In this document: positions 7,579 through 14,747 of the stretch, piece after piece | How the letters are laid out: every line of letters begins with the position of its first letter | How positions within the stretch are numbered: the stretch's first letter is position 1 | Assembly: GCA_046261875.1 (NCBI GenBank) | Contig: JBHENW010000135.1 | Span: forward strand, 1 to 14,834 | DNA from: JBHENW01 sp046261875 | Lineage (GTDB): Bacteria; Acidobacteriota; Thermoanaerobaculia; UBA5066; Gp7-AA6 | Length of the DNA stretch: 14,834 nucleotides | Direction: 5' to 3' | The notes under the pieces: model-generated | What the model was told of the DNA's origin: nothing | Database searches by the model: none | The model's input: the letters and a program-made list of their open reading frames with translations, nothing else | Program-made: the position numbers and the translations under genes

Positions 7579-9420
7579 CTAAAGTACCGTCTCTCTTAAG
7601 ACTTCCTCCAGGGTCGTGACCCCTTCGCGGATCTTTTGGAGGCCGGCCATCCGCAGGCTGACCATCCCTTCCTCGATCGCCTTGCGCCTCAACTCGATCG
7701 ACGAGGCGCCCGAAAGGATCATGTCGCGGACCTCGTCGGAAAACTGCAGGACCTCATACAGCCCGACGCGTCCCTTGTAGCCGCCGCTGTTACAGCGCTC
7801 GCATCCCCGGCCGCGTTTCAACTTGAGCGACTTGACCTCGTCGGGCGCGAAGCCGACCTGGATGAGCATCTGCGGAGGGGTCTCGACGTCCTCGGTGCAC
7901 TGGGAGCAGATGCGCCGCACGAGCCGTTGCGCGCAGATCGAGTTGATCGAGGTGGCGACGAGGAACGGCTCGATGCCCATGTTCATGAGGCGATTGATCG
8001 TCGAGGGCGCGTCGTTGGTGTGCAGCGTGGAGAGGACGAGGTGCCCGGTCAACGCGGCCTTGACCGCGATCTCCGCCGTCTCGAAATCGCGGATCTCTCC
8101 GACGAGGATGATGTCCGGATCCTGCCGGAGAAAGGAGCGCAGCGCGGAAGCGAACGTCAGCCCGATCTGCTCCTTCATCTGGACCTGGTTGATCCCCGCG
8201 AGGTTGAACTCGATCGGGTCTTCGGCCGTCATGATGTTGACCGTCGGGTCGTTCAGCGCCGCGATCGCGGAATAGAGCGTGTTCGTCTTGCCCGAGCCGG
8301 TCGGGCCGGTCACGAGCACGATGCCGTAGGGACGGTCGATCGCCTCCTTGAACCGGCGCAGCGGCTCCTGCTCGAAGCCGAGCTGCGTCATGTCGAGCTG
8401 CAGCTTGCTCTTGTCGAGCAGCCGCATGACGACTTTTTCGCCGAACTGCGCCGGGACGGTCGAGACGCGCAGGTCCAGGTCGCGGGAGCGCTCCTCGACC
8501 CGGAGGCGGATCTTGATGCGGCCGTCCTGCGGGAGCCGCTTCTCGGAGATGTCCAGCTTGGCCATGATCTTCAGACGCGAAATCAGCGGATCGCGGGTGC
8601 GCATCGGGAGCGCCATGATGTTGTGGAGCACGCCGTCCACCCGGAACCGGACGCGAAACTCCTTCTCGTACGGCTCGATGTGGATGTCCGAAGCGCCGGC
8701 CTTGAGCGCTTCGATGAGGATCAGGTTGGAGACCTTGATGATCGGCGCGGACTCCGTGGACTTCGCGAGGTCGGACAGGTCGATTTCCTGGCCCTCTTCC
8801 GACCGGACGACGTCCACGTCGGCGCCCGCGTCGAGCCCGGTGATCTCGTCCATGTTCATTTCGCCGAGATTGACGCCCGCCATGTCGTCCATCGTCAGCG
8901 CCGAGGACGCCATGACGTCGTCGAGACTCGAGCCGGAGGCCGCCGAGTAGGTCCCGCTCGCACCGCGGCTCTGCTGCTTCAGCACGACGGACCTCGGCGT
9001 GCCGTAGTGCTTCTCGATCGCCTTGCGCAGCGCGATCTCCGAGGCGACGACGGGCTCGACGTTGTAGCCCGTCATGAACTTGATGTCGTCCATCGCAAAG
9101 ACGTTGGTCGGATCGCCCATCGCGATGGTCAAAGTCGCTCCGGTCTTGTTGACGGGCAGGACGCCGTACTTGCGCGCCACCTCGCCCGGCACGATCTTGA
9201 TGATGTTCGGGTCGATCTCGAAGTGCGACAGGTCGATGGACGGGACCCCGAACTGCTGCGAAAGGGTCTCGGTGATGTCGGCCTCGGTGCACGCTCCGAT
9301 GCGCACCAGTGCCTCGCCGAACTTGCCCCCTTCCTCCCGCTGGGACTTCAGTGCGGTATCGACCTGGTCCTGAGAGACCAGCTTGGCTTTGATCAAAAGA
9401 TCGCCAAGTTTTACGGCCAT
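7579..9420 (-). CDS. pilB: Type IV pilus extension ATPase PilB
   Basis: A 613-residue GspE/PilB-family assembly ATPase. The N-terminal MshEN domain (about 1-140; LGDLLIKAKLVSQDQVDTAL) is the type that binds cyclic di-GMP in some relatives. A Ser/Met/Asp-rich linker spans about 145-215. The N2 domain (about 225-340) includes SDIHIEPYEKEFRVRFRVDG. The ATPase core has Walker A GPTGSGKT (372-379), an Asp box (TAEDPIEFN), Walker B DIILVGEIRD (436-445) and a His box STLHTNDAPST. Four cysteines, C505/C508 and C540/C543, form the zinc site typical of PilB and GspE. It hydrolyses ATP to drive pilin polymerisation through PilC. The neighbours pilT, pilC and pilSR favour PilB over GspE of type II secretion. 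The start ATG has no clear ribosome-binding site, and 36 nt separate it from the upstream DUF3108 gene. Confidence 0.95.
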   Translation of the reverse strand: MAVKLGDLLIKAKLVSQDQVDTALKSQREEGGKFGEALVRIGACTEADITETLSQQFGVPSIDLSHFEIDPNIIKIVPGEVARKYGVLPVNKTGATLTIAMGDPTNVFAMDDIKFMTGYNVEPVVASEIALRKAIEKHYGTPRSVVLKQQSRGASGTYSAASGSSLDDVMASSALTMDDMAGVNLGEMNMDEITGLDAGADVDVVRSEEGQEIDLSDLAKSTESAPIIKVSNLILIEALKAGASDIHIEPYEKEFRVRFRVDGVLHNIMALPMRTRDPLISRLKIMAKLDISEKRLPQDGRIKIRLRVEERSRDLDLRVSTVPAQFGEKVVMRLLDKSKLQLDMTQLGFEQEPLRRFKEAIDRPYGIVLVTGPTGSGKTNTLYSAIAALNDPTVNIMTAEDPIEFNLAGINQVQMKEQIGLTFASALRSFLRQDPDIILVGEIRDFETAEIAVKAALTGHLVLSTLHTNDAPSTINRLMNMGIEPFLVATSINSICAQRLVRRICSQCTEDVETPPQMLIQVGFAPDEVKSLKLKRGRGCERCNSGGYKGRVGLYEVLQFSDEVRDMILSGASSIELRRKAIEEGMVSLRMAGLQKIREGVTTLEEVLRETVL

Positions 9421-9456
9421 GAATTGACCAGATGGTAAGGGGTCAGGGGAGCTTAG

Positions 9457-10224
9457 TCAAAAGGCGGCGGATGCGGACCCGCTCTTCTCCACCGCCCGGA
9501 GCTTCCCGACGAGCGTTCCTACCTTCAGCTTCGACCGGATCTGGACCGGCATCTTGCGCTCGTCATCCGTGACCCAGAGGACGAGGTTCTTACCCTTTCC
9601 GATGAGCCCTCCTTCGCCGGAGCTCTTGGGCTCCACGCGGATCGTTCGAAACGTCCCGGCGGGGGTCGTCACCGTCTCGCGGCCCTGGACCTGGACTTTG
9701 AGCGTGTGGAGCCGGCGGCTGAAGACGTTCAGCTCGACGGGGGTGGCGGCGGAGAGATCCAGGGTCCGGATGTAATAAACGGAGGAAAGGGTGTCGTACG
9801 TCGTGTCGGGGATCGGCGACGGTTTGCCGTCCCGCCGGGCGATCCCCTGGTCGTAGAGGAACTCGATCAGGTCGTCGCGGACTCGTTTCCCCTCGACCGT
9901 GTGTTTTTCGAACCGAAGGGAGCGGAACGTCCCGGGGTCCACCCACGACGCCATGTAGTCGCGCACGAGAAAGATCCGGGAAAGCATCTCGTTGGAGAGG
10001 GCGGACAGCTCGAACTTGTAAACCGGCTTGCCGGCCAGCTCCGTCGCCTTGGCCGTCAGGGTCAGCTCCCCGCCAGTCACGCCCATGATCGTCATGGTGA
10101 ACCGGAGCGTCTCCCCGATGAAAACGGGGGGCGCCGCCGGGGCCTGCGCCGGGAGGGGGGCGGTGCCGGAAAGAAGGAGGAGGAAAAGAAAAGGGAGTCT
10201 GAGGGACTTCAACTCTCGGACCAA
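9457..10224 (-). CDS. Exported DUF3108 domain protein
   Basis: From a TTG start the protein has 255 residues. Its signal peptide is a basic N-region (VRELKSLRL), a hydrophobic core (PFLFLLLLSGTA) and a likely cleavage after AQA at residue 28. The mature part resembles DUF3108 proteins: ETLRFTMTIMGVTGGELTLTA near the start, DTTYDTLSSVYYIRTLDL in the middle, and the end segment LVLWVTDDERKMPVQIRSK. DUF3108 proteins are predicted periplasmic or envelope beta-rich proteins without an established function. The start is uncertain. TTG at 10224 gives the best signal peptide with GGCGAG about 7 nt upstream, and TTG at 10212 is the alternative. The frame extends further upstream, but there it overlaps the heptosyltransferase gene and looks non-coding. 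Position between an LPS glycosyltransferase and pilB hints at an envelope role. Confidence 0.82.
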   Translation of the reverse strand: MVRELKSLRLPFLFLLLLSGTAPLPAQAPAAPPVFIGETLRFTMTIMGVTGGELTLTAKATELAGKPVYKFELSALSNEMLSRIFLVRDYMASWVDPGTFRSLRFEKHTVEGKRVRDDLIEFLYDQGIARRDGKPSPIPDTTYDTLSSVYYIRTLDLSAATPVELNVFSRRLHTLKVQVQGRETVTTPAGTFRTIRVEPKSSGEGGLIGKGKNLVLWVTDDERKMPVQIRSKLKVGTLVGKLRAVEKSGSASAAF

Positions 10225-10261
10225 ACCGCGTCTCGCCGCAAAACGTTCCCGGGCCGTGGAG

Positions 10262-11215
10262 TCAGGGTTCAGAGGCTCCGCGGAGCAGCTCGAGGGCCCG
10301 CGCGGCCACGGCCTCCACCGGAGTCGAGAGATTGTAGCGTAGCGCGGCGTCCGGCCGGCGGTACGGCCCGTTGCGCGCGGGATCGGTCGGACCATAGAGG
10401 CCGAGCGTCGTCGCGCCGAGCGCGTCGGCCAGGTGCAGAGGGCCGGTGTCTCCGGCGACGAAGAGCGCGGAAGCGGCGACAACGCCCGCGAGGTCGCGAT
10501 AGTCCAGCGCCGGAATCGGCACCGCTTCGGGGAGGCTGCCGCGAAACCGATCCACGCGCGCGGAATCCCCCGGTCCCCAGGAGATGACGGGGAAGAGACC
10601 GCGCTGCCGACGGAGCAGGCGCGCCAGCGATGCAAAGTTCTCTTCGCCCCAGGCCTTTTCGGGCCGCGCGGAGCCGGGGTGGTAGAGCGCAAAGGGCCGC
10701 GGTATGGCCGCCAGGAACTCGGCGGCCCGGGGGCCGGGCGGCGCGAGCAGGAAGCGCGCATCCGGCGCCGGCTGGCGCACCGGGATCCCGGCCGCTTCCA
10801 GGAGCGAGAGGTTCCGGTCCACGATGTGCCGCAGCCGCGCAGCCGGCTCGACGGGCTGCTGACAGAGCACGGCGGAGTACGGCTCGCGGCGCGCCATCCG
10901 CGAGAAGCCGATGACGGGCGCGCGGGCGAGGCGCGCCGCGACCGCGGACTTCCACAGACCCTGCACGTCGATGGTCACGTCGGGCGCCCATTCCCGCAGC
11001 GAGCGGCGCAGCCGGAGCAGGCTCCCGGCCCCGCGTCCGGAGCGTCCGGGCGCGACGAAGAGCCGATCGAGAAACGGGGCCCCCTCGAGCAGCGGCGCGT
11101 AGCGTTCGTCCGTCAGCCACGCCACGCGGCCGCCCGCGGCGCTCGCGTTGGCGGCGACCGGCAGGCCGTGGATGACGTCGCCCATGGCCGACAGCCGCAC
11201 GATGAGGATTTTCAA
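10262..11215 (-). CDS. Glycosyltransferase family 9 protein, LPS heptosyltransferase (WaaC-like)
   Basis: A 317-residue GT9 enzyme with a GT-B fold. The N-terminus KILIVRLSAMGDVIHGLPV contains D13, equivalent to the catalytic Asp of WaaC. TIDVQGLWKSAVAARLA (81-97) is typical of heptosyltransferase I. The C-terminal half has PEKAWGEENFASLARLL (185-201) and the donor-binding GDTGPLHLADALG (255-267). It should transfer L-glycero-D-manno-heptose from ADP-heptose to the Kdo or heptose of the LPS inner core at the cytoplasmic face of the inner membrane. WaaC is a closer look than WaaF, but substrate specificity cannot be fixed by eye. It starts with TTG overlapping the stop of the adenylyltransferase gene (TTGA, 4 nt), indicating translational coupling with the two ADP-heptose synthesis genes upstream. 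Confidence 0.9.
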   Translation of the reverse strand: MKILIVRLSAMGDVIHGLPVAANASAAGGRVAWLTDERYAPLLEGAPFLDRLFVAPGRSGRGAGSLLRLRRSLREWAPDVTIDVQGLWKSAVAARLARAPVIGFSRMARREPYSAVLCQQPVEPAARLRHIVDRNLSLLEAAGIPVRQPAPDARFLLAPPGPRAAEFLAAIPRPFALYHPGSARPEKAWGEENFASLARLLRRQRGLFPVISWGPGDSARVDRFRGSLPEAVPIPALDYRDLAGVVAASALFVAGDTGPLHLADALGATTLGLYGPTDPARNGPYRRPDAALRYNLSTPVEAVAARALELLRGASEP

Positions 11216-11688
11216 GACCGCCGAATCTTTTCGATCAGATCGCTCGTGGCGTGATCCTTGGGGTCTCCCACGATCGCCGTCCGGCCTCCGTAAGCGGCGA
11301 CGACCGGCCGCTCCGGGACCCCTTCGGCCGAATAGTCGCTCCCCTTGGCGTGCACGTCGGGCCGGAGCGTCTCGATGAGCCCGGAGGGCGAGTCCTCGCC
11401 GAAGAGCACGACGGCATCCACGCAGGCGAGCGCCGCCACGATCTCCGCCCGCTCCGCTTCCGGCACGATCGGCCGGCTTTCTCCTTTCGCTCGCCGGACC
11501 GATTCGTCGGAGTTGACGGCGACGACGAGCCAGTCCCCTTCGGCGCGCGCGGCCTGCAGGTAGCGCACGTGCCCGACGTGCAGCAGGTCGAACGCGCCGT
11601 TGGCGAGAACGACCTTGCGCCCCGCCGAGCGTTGCGCCGCGACTTCGCGGAGGAGCGCGTCGCGGTGCATGATCTTGTCGGGATTCAA
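11212..11688 (-). CDS. D-glycero-beta-D-manno-heptose 1-phosphate adenylyltransferase (RfaE2/HldE C-terminal type)
   Basis: A 158-residue nucleotidyltransferase with the cytidylyltransferase-like motif NGAFDLLHVGHVRYL (30-44), in which HVGH is the catalytic HxGH. VAVNSDESVRRAKG (57-69), RPIVPEAERAEIVAAL and HAKGSDYSAE complete the pattern of the C-terminal half of HldE. It joins AMP from ATP to heptose-1-phosphate, giving ADP-D-glycero-beta-D-manno-heptose, the precursor used by the adjacent heptosyltransferase. In Escherichia coli this is the second domain of bifunctional HldE; here the two activities are separate genes with 4 nt between them. The start taken is TTG at 11688 with GAG about 6 nt upstream. 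An ATG six codons inside (MHRDALL) is a possible alternative. Epimerisation (HldD) and the GmhA and GmhB steps must be encoded elsewhere. Confidence 0.93.
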   Translation of the reverse strand: MNPDKIMHRDALLREVAAQRSAGRKVVLANGAFDLLHVGHVRYLQAARAEGDWLVVAVNSDESVRRAKGESRPIVPEAERAEIVAALACVDAVVLFGEDSPSGLIETLRPDVHAKGSDYSAEGVPERPVVAAYGGRTAIVGDPKDHATSDLIEKIRRS

Positions 11689-11692
11689 GAGC

Positions 11693-12712
11693 TCACGAAA
11701 GAAGGTTCCGATCCGCGTGGATCGCTTCGCGCAGCTCGTTGGGGGTCGCGGTCGCCGTCCCCATCTTCATGACCACGACGCTGCCCGCGAAATTCGCGAG
11801 CAACGCGGCCTCGAGGGGGCTGGCGCCGGCGGATAGGCCGAGGGCGAAGGTCGCCAGGACCGTGTCTCCGGCGCCCGTGACGTCGGCGACCTGGTCCGTC
11901 CCGTGCACCGGCAGGAGAACGGGGGAGCCGTTGTCGGGAAAGAGGGCCATGCCCCGCGAGCCCCGCGTCACGAGGAGCGTGCGACAGCTCATGCGAGCCC
12001 GGAGCGCCGCGCCGGCGGCTTCGAGATTCGCGCCCGAGTCCCCGAGCGGTTCCCCGAGCGCCTCTTCGAGCTCCTCCTCGTTCGGTGTCGCCGCGTCGAC
12101 CCCCACGTACTCGGGGAGACGGTGGCGGGAGTCCACGAGGATCGGCGCTCCCGCCGAGAGCTCCTCGCGGAGGGGACCGATGGAGGCGGGTGTCACCGCT
12201 CCGTACCCGTAGTCGGAGATCACGGCCGCGTTCGCGCCGTCGGCGGAGCGCCGCAGCCCGCGCAGGAGCGAAGCGCGCGTCCGGTTGTCCGCCTCGAGGG
12301 TCTGCTCCCGATCGAAGCGCACGATCTGCTGCTTGATGGAGCTCGGGCCCCCTCCGAGGATGCGGGTCTTCGTGGGCGTGCGGTAGTCGCGGGACTCGAT
12401 CAGGCCCGCGGTGTCCACGCCGCGCGCGCGCAGAACGTCCCTGAGGGCGTTCCCCGTCTCGTTCCCGATCACGCCGACCGGCAGTGGATTCCCGCCGAGC
12501 GACCGGATGTTCGCCGCGGTGTTCCCCGCGGCTCCGGGGAGGCTCTCTTCCTTCCAGTAACGCAGGATCAGCACGGGGGCCTCGCGGCTGACCCGCTTGG
12601 GATAACCGTAGATGAACCGGTCGAGGACGTAGTCGCCGGCGACGACGATCCTCTTTCCCGCGAAGGAGCTGACCAGGGAAAGGAGACGCTCTTTCCTGAC
12701 GGGAAAAGTCAT
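11693..12712 (-). CDS. D-glycero-beta-D-manno-heptose-7-phosphate kinase (RfaE1/HldE N-terminal type, PfkB family)
   Basis: A 339-residue ribokinase-like sugar kinase. Family features in order are VVAGDYVLDRFIYG (23-36), SREAPVLIL (42-50), the glycine-rich sugar site LPGAAGNTAANIRSLGG (58-74), ISDYGYG (165-171), a TPNEEE segment (209-214), and the PfkB signature DVTGAGDTVLATFALGL (277-293) with catalytic base D283. The SREAPV and GAAGNTAANI wording is that of RfaE1/HldE kinase domains rather than ribokinase or fructokinase. It phosphorylates heptose-7-phosphate at C1 in the ADP-heptose pathway. It is the first gene of the - strand run; the ATG start has only a weak ribosome-binding site (GGCGGAT). 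The promoter is probably in the 96-nt divergent region upstream. Confidence 0.93.
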   Translation of the reverse strand: MTFPVRKERLLSLVSSFAGKRIVVAGDYVLDRFIYGYPKRVSREAPVLILRYWKEESLPGAAGNTAANIRSLGGNPLPVGVIGNETGNALRDVLRARGVDTAGLIESRDYRTPTKTRILGGGPSSIKQQIVRFDREQTLEADNRTRASLLRGLRRSADGANAAVISDYGYGAVTPASIGPLREELSAGAPILVDSRHRLPEYVGVDAATPNEEELEEALGEPLGDSGANLEAAGAALRARMSCRTLLVTRGSRGMALFPDNGSPVLLPVHGTDQVADVTGAGDTVLATFALGLSAGASPLEAALLANFAGSVVVMKMGTATATPNELREAIHADRNLLS

Positions 12713-12777
12713 GGGGGCATCCGCCGCAGGGGCGCAACGGAGGGGGCCGACCGGTGGAACTCCATGAAAACGTTCGG

Positions 12778-12785
12778 ATTATAAT
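12778..12785. promoter_or_regulatory. Candidate shared palindromic -10 element of divergent promoters
   Basis: The 8-bp palindrome ATTATAAT sits in an otherwise GC-rich 96-nt region between the heptose kinase gene and the HNH gene. It supplies TATAAT on the + strand (12780-12785) and on the - strand (12783-12778). A + transcript would start about 17 nt before the HNH ATG, and a - transcript about 60 nt before the kinase ATG. The -35 matches are poor in both directions (TGGAAC at 12755 on +; TTATCC at 12805-12800 on -). The -10 boxes are therefore visible but promoter activity is inferred. Confidence 0.4.
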
Positions 12786-12808
12786 GACGCGGCCTGGCGG
12801 GATAACTC

Positions 12809-13396
12809 ATGCTCGACTCACCGGTCCTCGTGCTGAATCGCGTCTTTCAGGCGATTCAGGTGACTTCCGTGAGGAAGGCGTTTTCCCTTTTCTACAAGGG
12901 ACACGTCCGCGCCGTGCTCCCCGACTACTCCACCTGGGAGTTCGAGAACTGGTGCGACATCCCGGTGCAGCCCCAGGACGAGGTCGTTCTGACCCCGTCG
13001 ATGGCGATCCGCATTCCGCGCGTCGTCGCGCTCAAGGACTTCGACCGCCTTCCACGCCAGGAGGTCAAGTTCTCGCGGCACAACATCTACGTTCGCGACG
13101 GCAACCGGTGCCAGTACTGCGGGCACAAGTTCGCGTCCTCGGAGCTCTCCCTCGACCACGTCATCCCGCTCTCGCGCGGCGGAAACTCCTCGTGGGAGAA
13201 CGTGGTCTGCGCTTGTCTCGCCTGCAACGTCCGAAAAGGCAACCGCACGCCGCACGAGGCCTCGATGCGGCTGATCGCGCAGCCCCGAAAGCCGCGCTGG
13301 CATCCGGTCGGCCATTTCGGGGCGAGCAAGTTCCACCCCGCCTGGCGCAACTTCCTCGACGTCGCCTACTGGAACGTCGAGCTGAACAAGACCTGA
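12809..13396 (+). CDS. HNH endonuclease family protein
   Basis: A 195-residue protein. An N-terminal region of about 90 residues (PVLVLNRVFQAIQVTSVRKA, then PRVVALKDFDR) precedes an HNH domain. The first zinc knuckle is CQYCG (C101, C104). DHVIPLSRGG (116-125) gives the catalytic His117, and WENVV gives Asn131. The second knuckle is CLAC (C136, C139), followed by NVRKGNRTP. This two-part HNH protein is a widespread bacterial family usually annotated only as HNH endonuclease. It is a likely metal-dependent nickase or nuclease, and its biological role is not established. The C-terminus (FHPAWRNFLDVAYWNVELNKT) looks near-complete, but the stop codon (13394-13396) touches the left inverted repeat of the adjacent insertion sequence. 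The last residues could therefore have been altered by insertion. It is divergently transcribed from the heptose/pilus run. Confidence 0.88.
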   Translation: MLDSPVLVLNRVFQAIQVTSVRKAFSLFYKGHVRAVLPDYSTWEFENWCDIPVQPQDEVVLTPSMAIRIPRVVALKDFDRLPRQEVKFSRHNIYVRDGNRCQYCGHKFASSELSLDHVIPLSRGGNSSWENVVCACLACNVRKGNRTPHEASMRLIAQPRKPRWHPVGHFGASKFHPAWRNFLDVAYWNVELNKT

Positions 13397-13410
13397 TATG
13401 GAGTGACCGG
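13396..13410 (+). repeat. Inverted repeat of the IS element, 3' side of transposase
   Basis: ATATGGAGTGACCGG, perfectly complementary to 14813-14827. It overlaps the last base of the HNH stop codon. The next bases read GTCC here and TTCC on the other side, extending the match to 18 of 19. Confidence 0.9.
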
Positions 13411-13652
13411 GTCCAGTTTTCTTTTTGGTGGCGAGCGCAAGGGTGAGCCTGGCTTGGCGGCGGCGACGATGATCACTCTGATATGCGCGGGTTGAGTACC
13501 GCATGAAGATGGTTCGTCGGGAGCTGCCGTCAGACTAGGTTCGCGGGTCACGGTGGAGCGTGCCGCATAGGTCAGGCGAGGGTTCTCCTTTCGAAGCCGG
13601 GAGCCTTGGTTCACCCTGACGCCCGCCACCGGATGGGATTGCATAGACCTGT
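13411..13652 (-). ncRNA. Candidate bridge RNA (seekRNA) region of the IS1111-type element
   Basis: These 242 nt between the transposase stop and the inverted repeat hold no convincing gene. IS1111-type elements are known to encode the RNA that guides target and donor recognition in exactly this 3' non-coding end, on the transposase strand. Visible structures support a folded RNA: GTCAGG (13620-13615) pairs with CCTGAC (13576-13571), enclosing an inner CTCC/GGAG stem; CACG/CGTG at 13562-13549 closes a 6-nt loop; ATGCG/CGCAT closes at 13504-13483. The limits are those of the non-coding end, not of the RNA itself, whose 5' end could lie inside the transposase gene. The class follows from the element type; transcription is not shown. 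Confidence 0.6.
13571..13620 (-). repeat. Stem with large internal loop inside the candidate bridge RNA
   Basis: The outer 6-bp stem GTCAGG/CCTGAC is perfect. Inside it, an 11-nt left side (GUGAACCAAGG) and a 10-nt right side (AGAACCCUCG) face each other. They are closed by a 4-bp CUCC/GGAG stem at 13603-13600 and 13588-13585 with a loop containing UUCGAA. A stem, then two unpaired guide strands, then a short terminal hairpin is the shape of bridge RNA binding loops. Which loop this would be (target or donor) is unknown. Confidence 0.5.
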
Positions 13653-14747
13653 TCAGGCTGTTTGTGCGATGGCCCAGATGAAGCCGGCCAGTTCACGGGC
13701 GACGGCGACGACGGCTTGCGTGGAGCGCTTGCCACGGGAAGTGAGGCGTTGGTACTTGCGGTAAAGCCGTGCCTCGGCCTTGCGAGCGATGGAGAGGACG
13801 GGGAGGGTTTGTCCCAGGCGTCTTCGGGAGAGATCGCGGCTGGGACCGGGTCGATGGCGATAGTGCCACGCGGCTTCCACGAGGACACGGCGCAGGTGAG
13901 CGTTGCCGGTTTTTGTGATGGCGCCCTGGCGCCGGGTGGCGCCGCTGCTGTGTTCGCTGGGGATCAGGCCGGTAGCACCCATGAACTGGGAAGCCTTGGC
14001 GTAGCGGCGCAGGTCGCCGGCTTCGGCGAGGAGGGTCAGCGCGGTGCGGATGGAGATGCCGCGCAGCGCTTGGAGGTGTGCGGTTCTCTCTGCGAGCTCG
14101 GGAGTCCTTGCGGCCTGCTCGAGGAGCCGATCGAAGCGGGCCAGTTGATCGAGCTGTTCGATGATGGCCGCCTGGTACTCCTCGAAGACGGAGTGGGCGT
14201 AGGGTTGAGTGAAGTGGATCCCACGGATCCAGCCCCCGTGGCGCTGAGTCCAGGCCTTGCCATCCCGGTAGCGGTGGCCATGGCGGAGAAGGAACTTGCT
14301 GAGGCGGTGGCGGCGGCGCAGCAAGTCGGCGCTGGCATCTTCTCGAGCACGGACCAGGTCCCGCAACGCTTCCTGTCTTTCGTCGGGAACGTTGGCCAGA
14401 GTCAGCTCTCCGGCTCGGTAGAGCCGGCCTAGCTTCTCGGCGTCGCGCCGGTCCGTCTTGACTCGGTCTCCTGGACGACGAGGGATCAGAGAAGACGCGG
14501 CCACGGCGCAGGCGATCCCGGCCCGGGTCAACGCCCGCTGCGGCTCATAACCGCAGGGCCCGGCCTCATAAACGCAACGAACATCCCGGCCAAGACCCTT
14601 GAGCCGACGAATCAGCCGAGCAAGACCCCGGGCGTCGGGAACCACCTCCAACCGCTCCAATGGAGCGCTCCCCGTTGCGCCAAACACAGAACCCGTCACC
14701 CAGTCCGCATGCCAATCCAAACCAACCCAAAACGTAGAATCCTTCAT
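13653..14747 (-). CDS. IS110-family DEDD transposase (IS1111 type)
   Basis: A 364-residue intact transposase. The N-terminal RuvC-like DEDD domain has D11 (FWVGLDWH), E61 (CVYEAGPCGY), and D99 and D102 (VKTDRRDAEKL), the four acidic residues of the family. A helical region follows (about 120-220). The C-terminal Tnp_20 domain (about 225-300) contains ALRGISIRTALTLLAEAGD, FMGATGLIPSEHSSG with the nucleophilic Ser (S267 or S268), and KTGNAHLRRVLVEAAWHY. It excises the element as a circle and inserts it at sites chosen by the element's RNA. The ATG at 14747 is preceded by a good GGAGG about 10 nt upstream, which is partly enclosed in an inverted repeat. No frameshift or stop is present, so the element is potentially active. 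A hydrophobic/basic C-terminus ends at 13653, next to the RNA region. Confidence 0.95.
   Translation of the reverse strand: MKDSTFWVGLDWHADWVTGSVFGATGSAPLERLEVVPDARGLARLIRRLKGLGRDVRCVYEAGPCGYEPQRALTRAGIACAVAASSLIPRRPGDRVKTDRRDAEKLGRLYRAGELTLANVPDERQEALRDLVRAREDASADLLRRRHRLSKFLLRHGHRYRDGKAWTQRHGGWIRGIHFTQPYAHSVFEEYQAAIIEQLDQLARFDRLLEQAARTPELAERTAHLQALRGISIRTALTLLAEAGDLRRYAKASQFMGATGLIPSEHSSGATRRQGAITKTGNAHLRRVLVEAAWHYRHRPGPSRDLSRRRLGQTLPVLSIARKAEARLYRKYQRLTSRGKRSTQAVVAVARELAGFIWAIAQTA

Noticed and set aside
10225..10761. Upstream extension of the DUF3108 frame
   Set aside because: It overlaps the heptosyltransferase gene, and a proper signal peptide begins only at the TTG near 10224.
13366..13644. 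Small - strand frame (92 codons) across the 3' end of the IS element
   Set aside because: It runs across the inverted repeat into the HNH gene, has no domain, and lies in a region expected to be non-coding RNA.
13643..13652. CAGGTCT in the element's 3' end matches CAGGTCT at the HNH-side junction, a possible target guide
   Set aside because: A 7-nt match in about 240 nt is easily chance, and some of those bases may belong to the element itself. It needs copies at several sites.
13397..13652. CRISPR or tandem repeat array
   Set aside because: No regularly spaced direct repeats were seen here or elsewhere in the window; the structure is inverted-repeat hairpins only.
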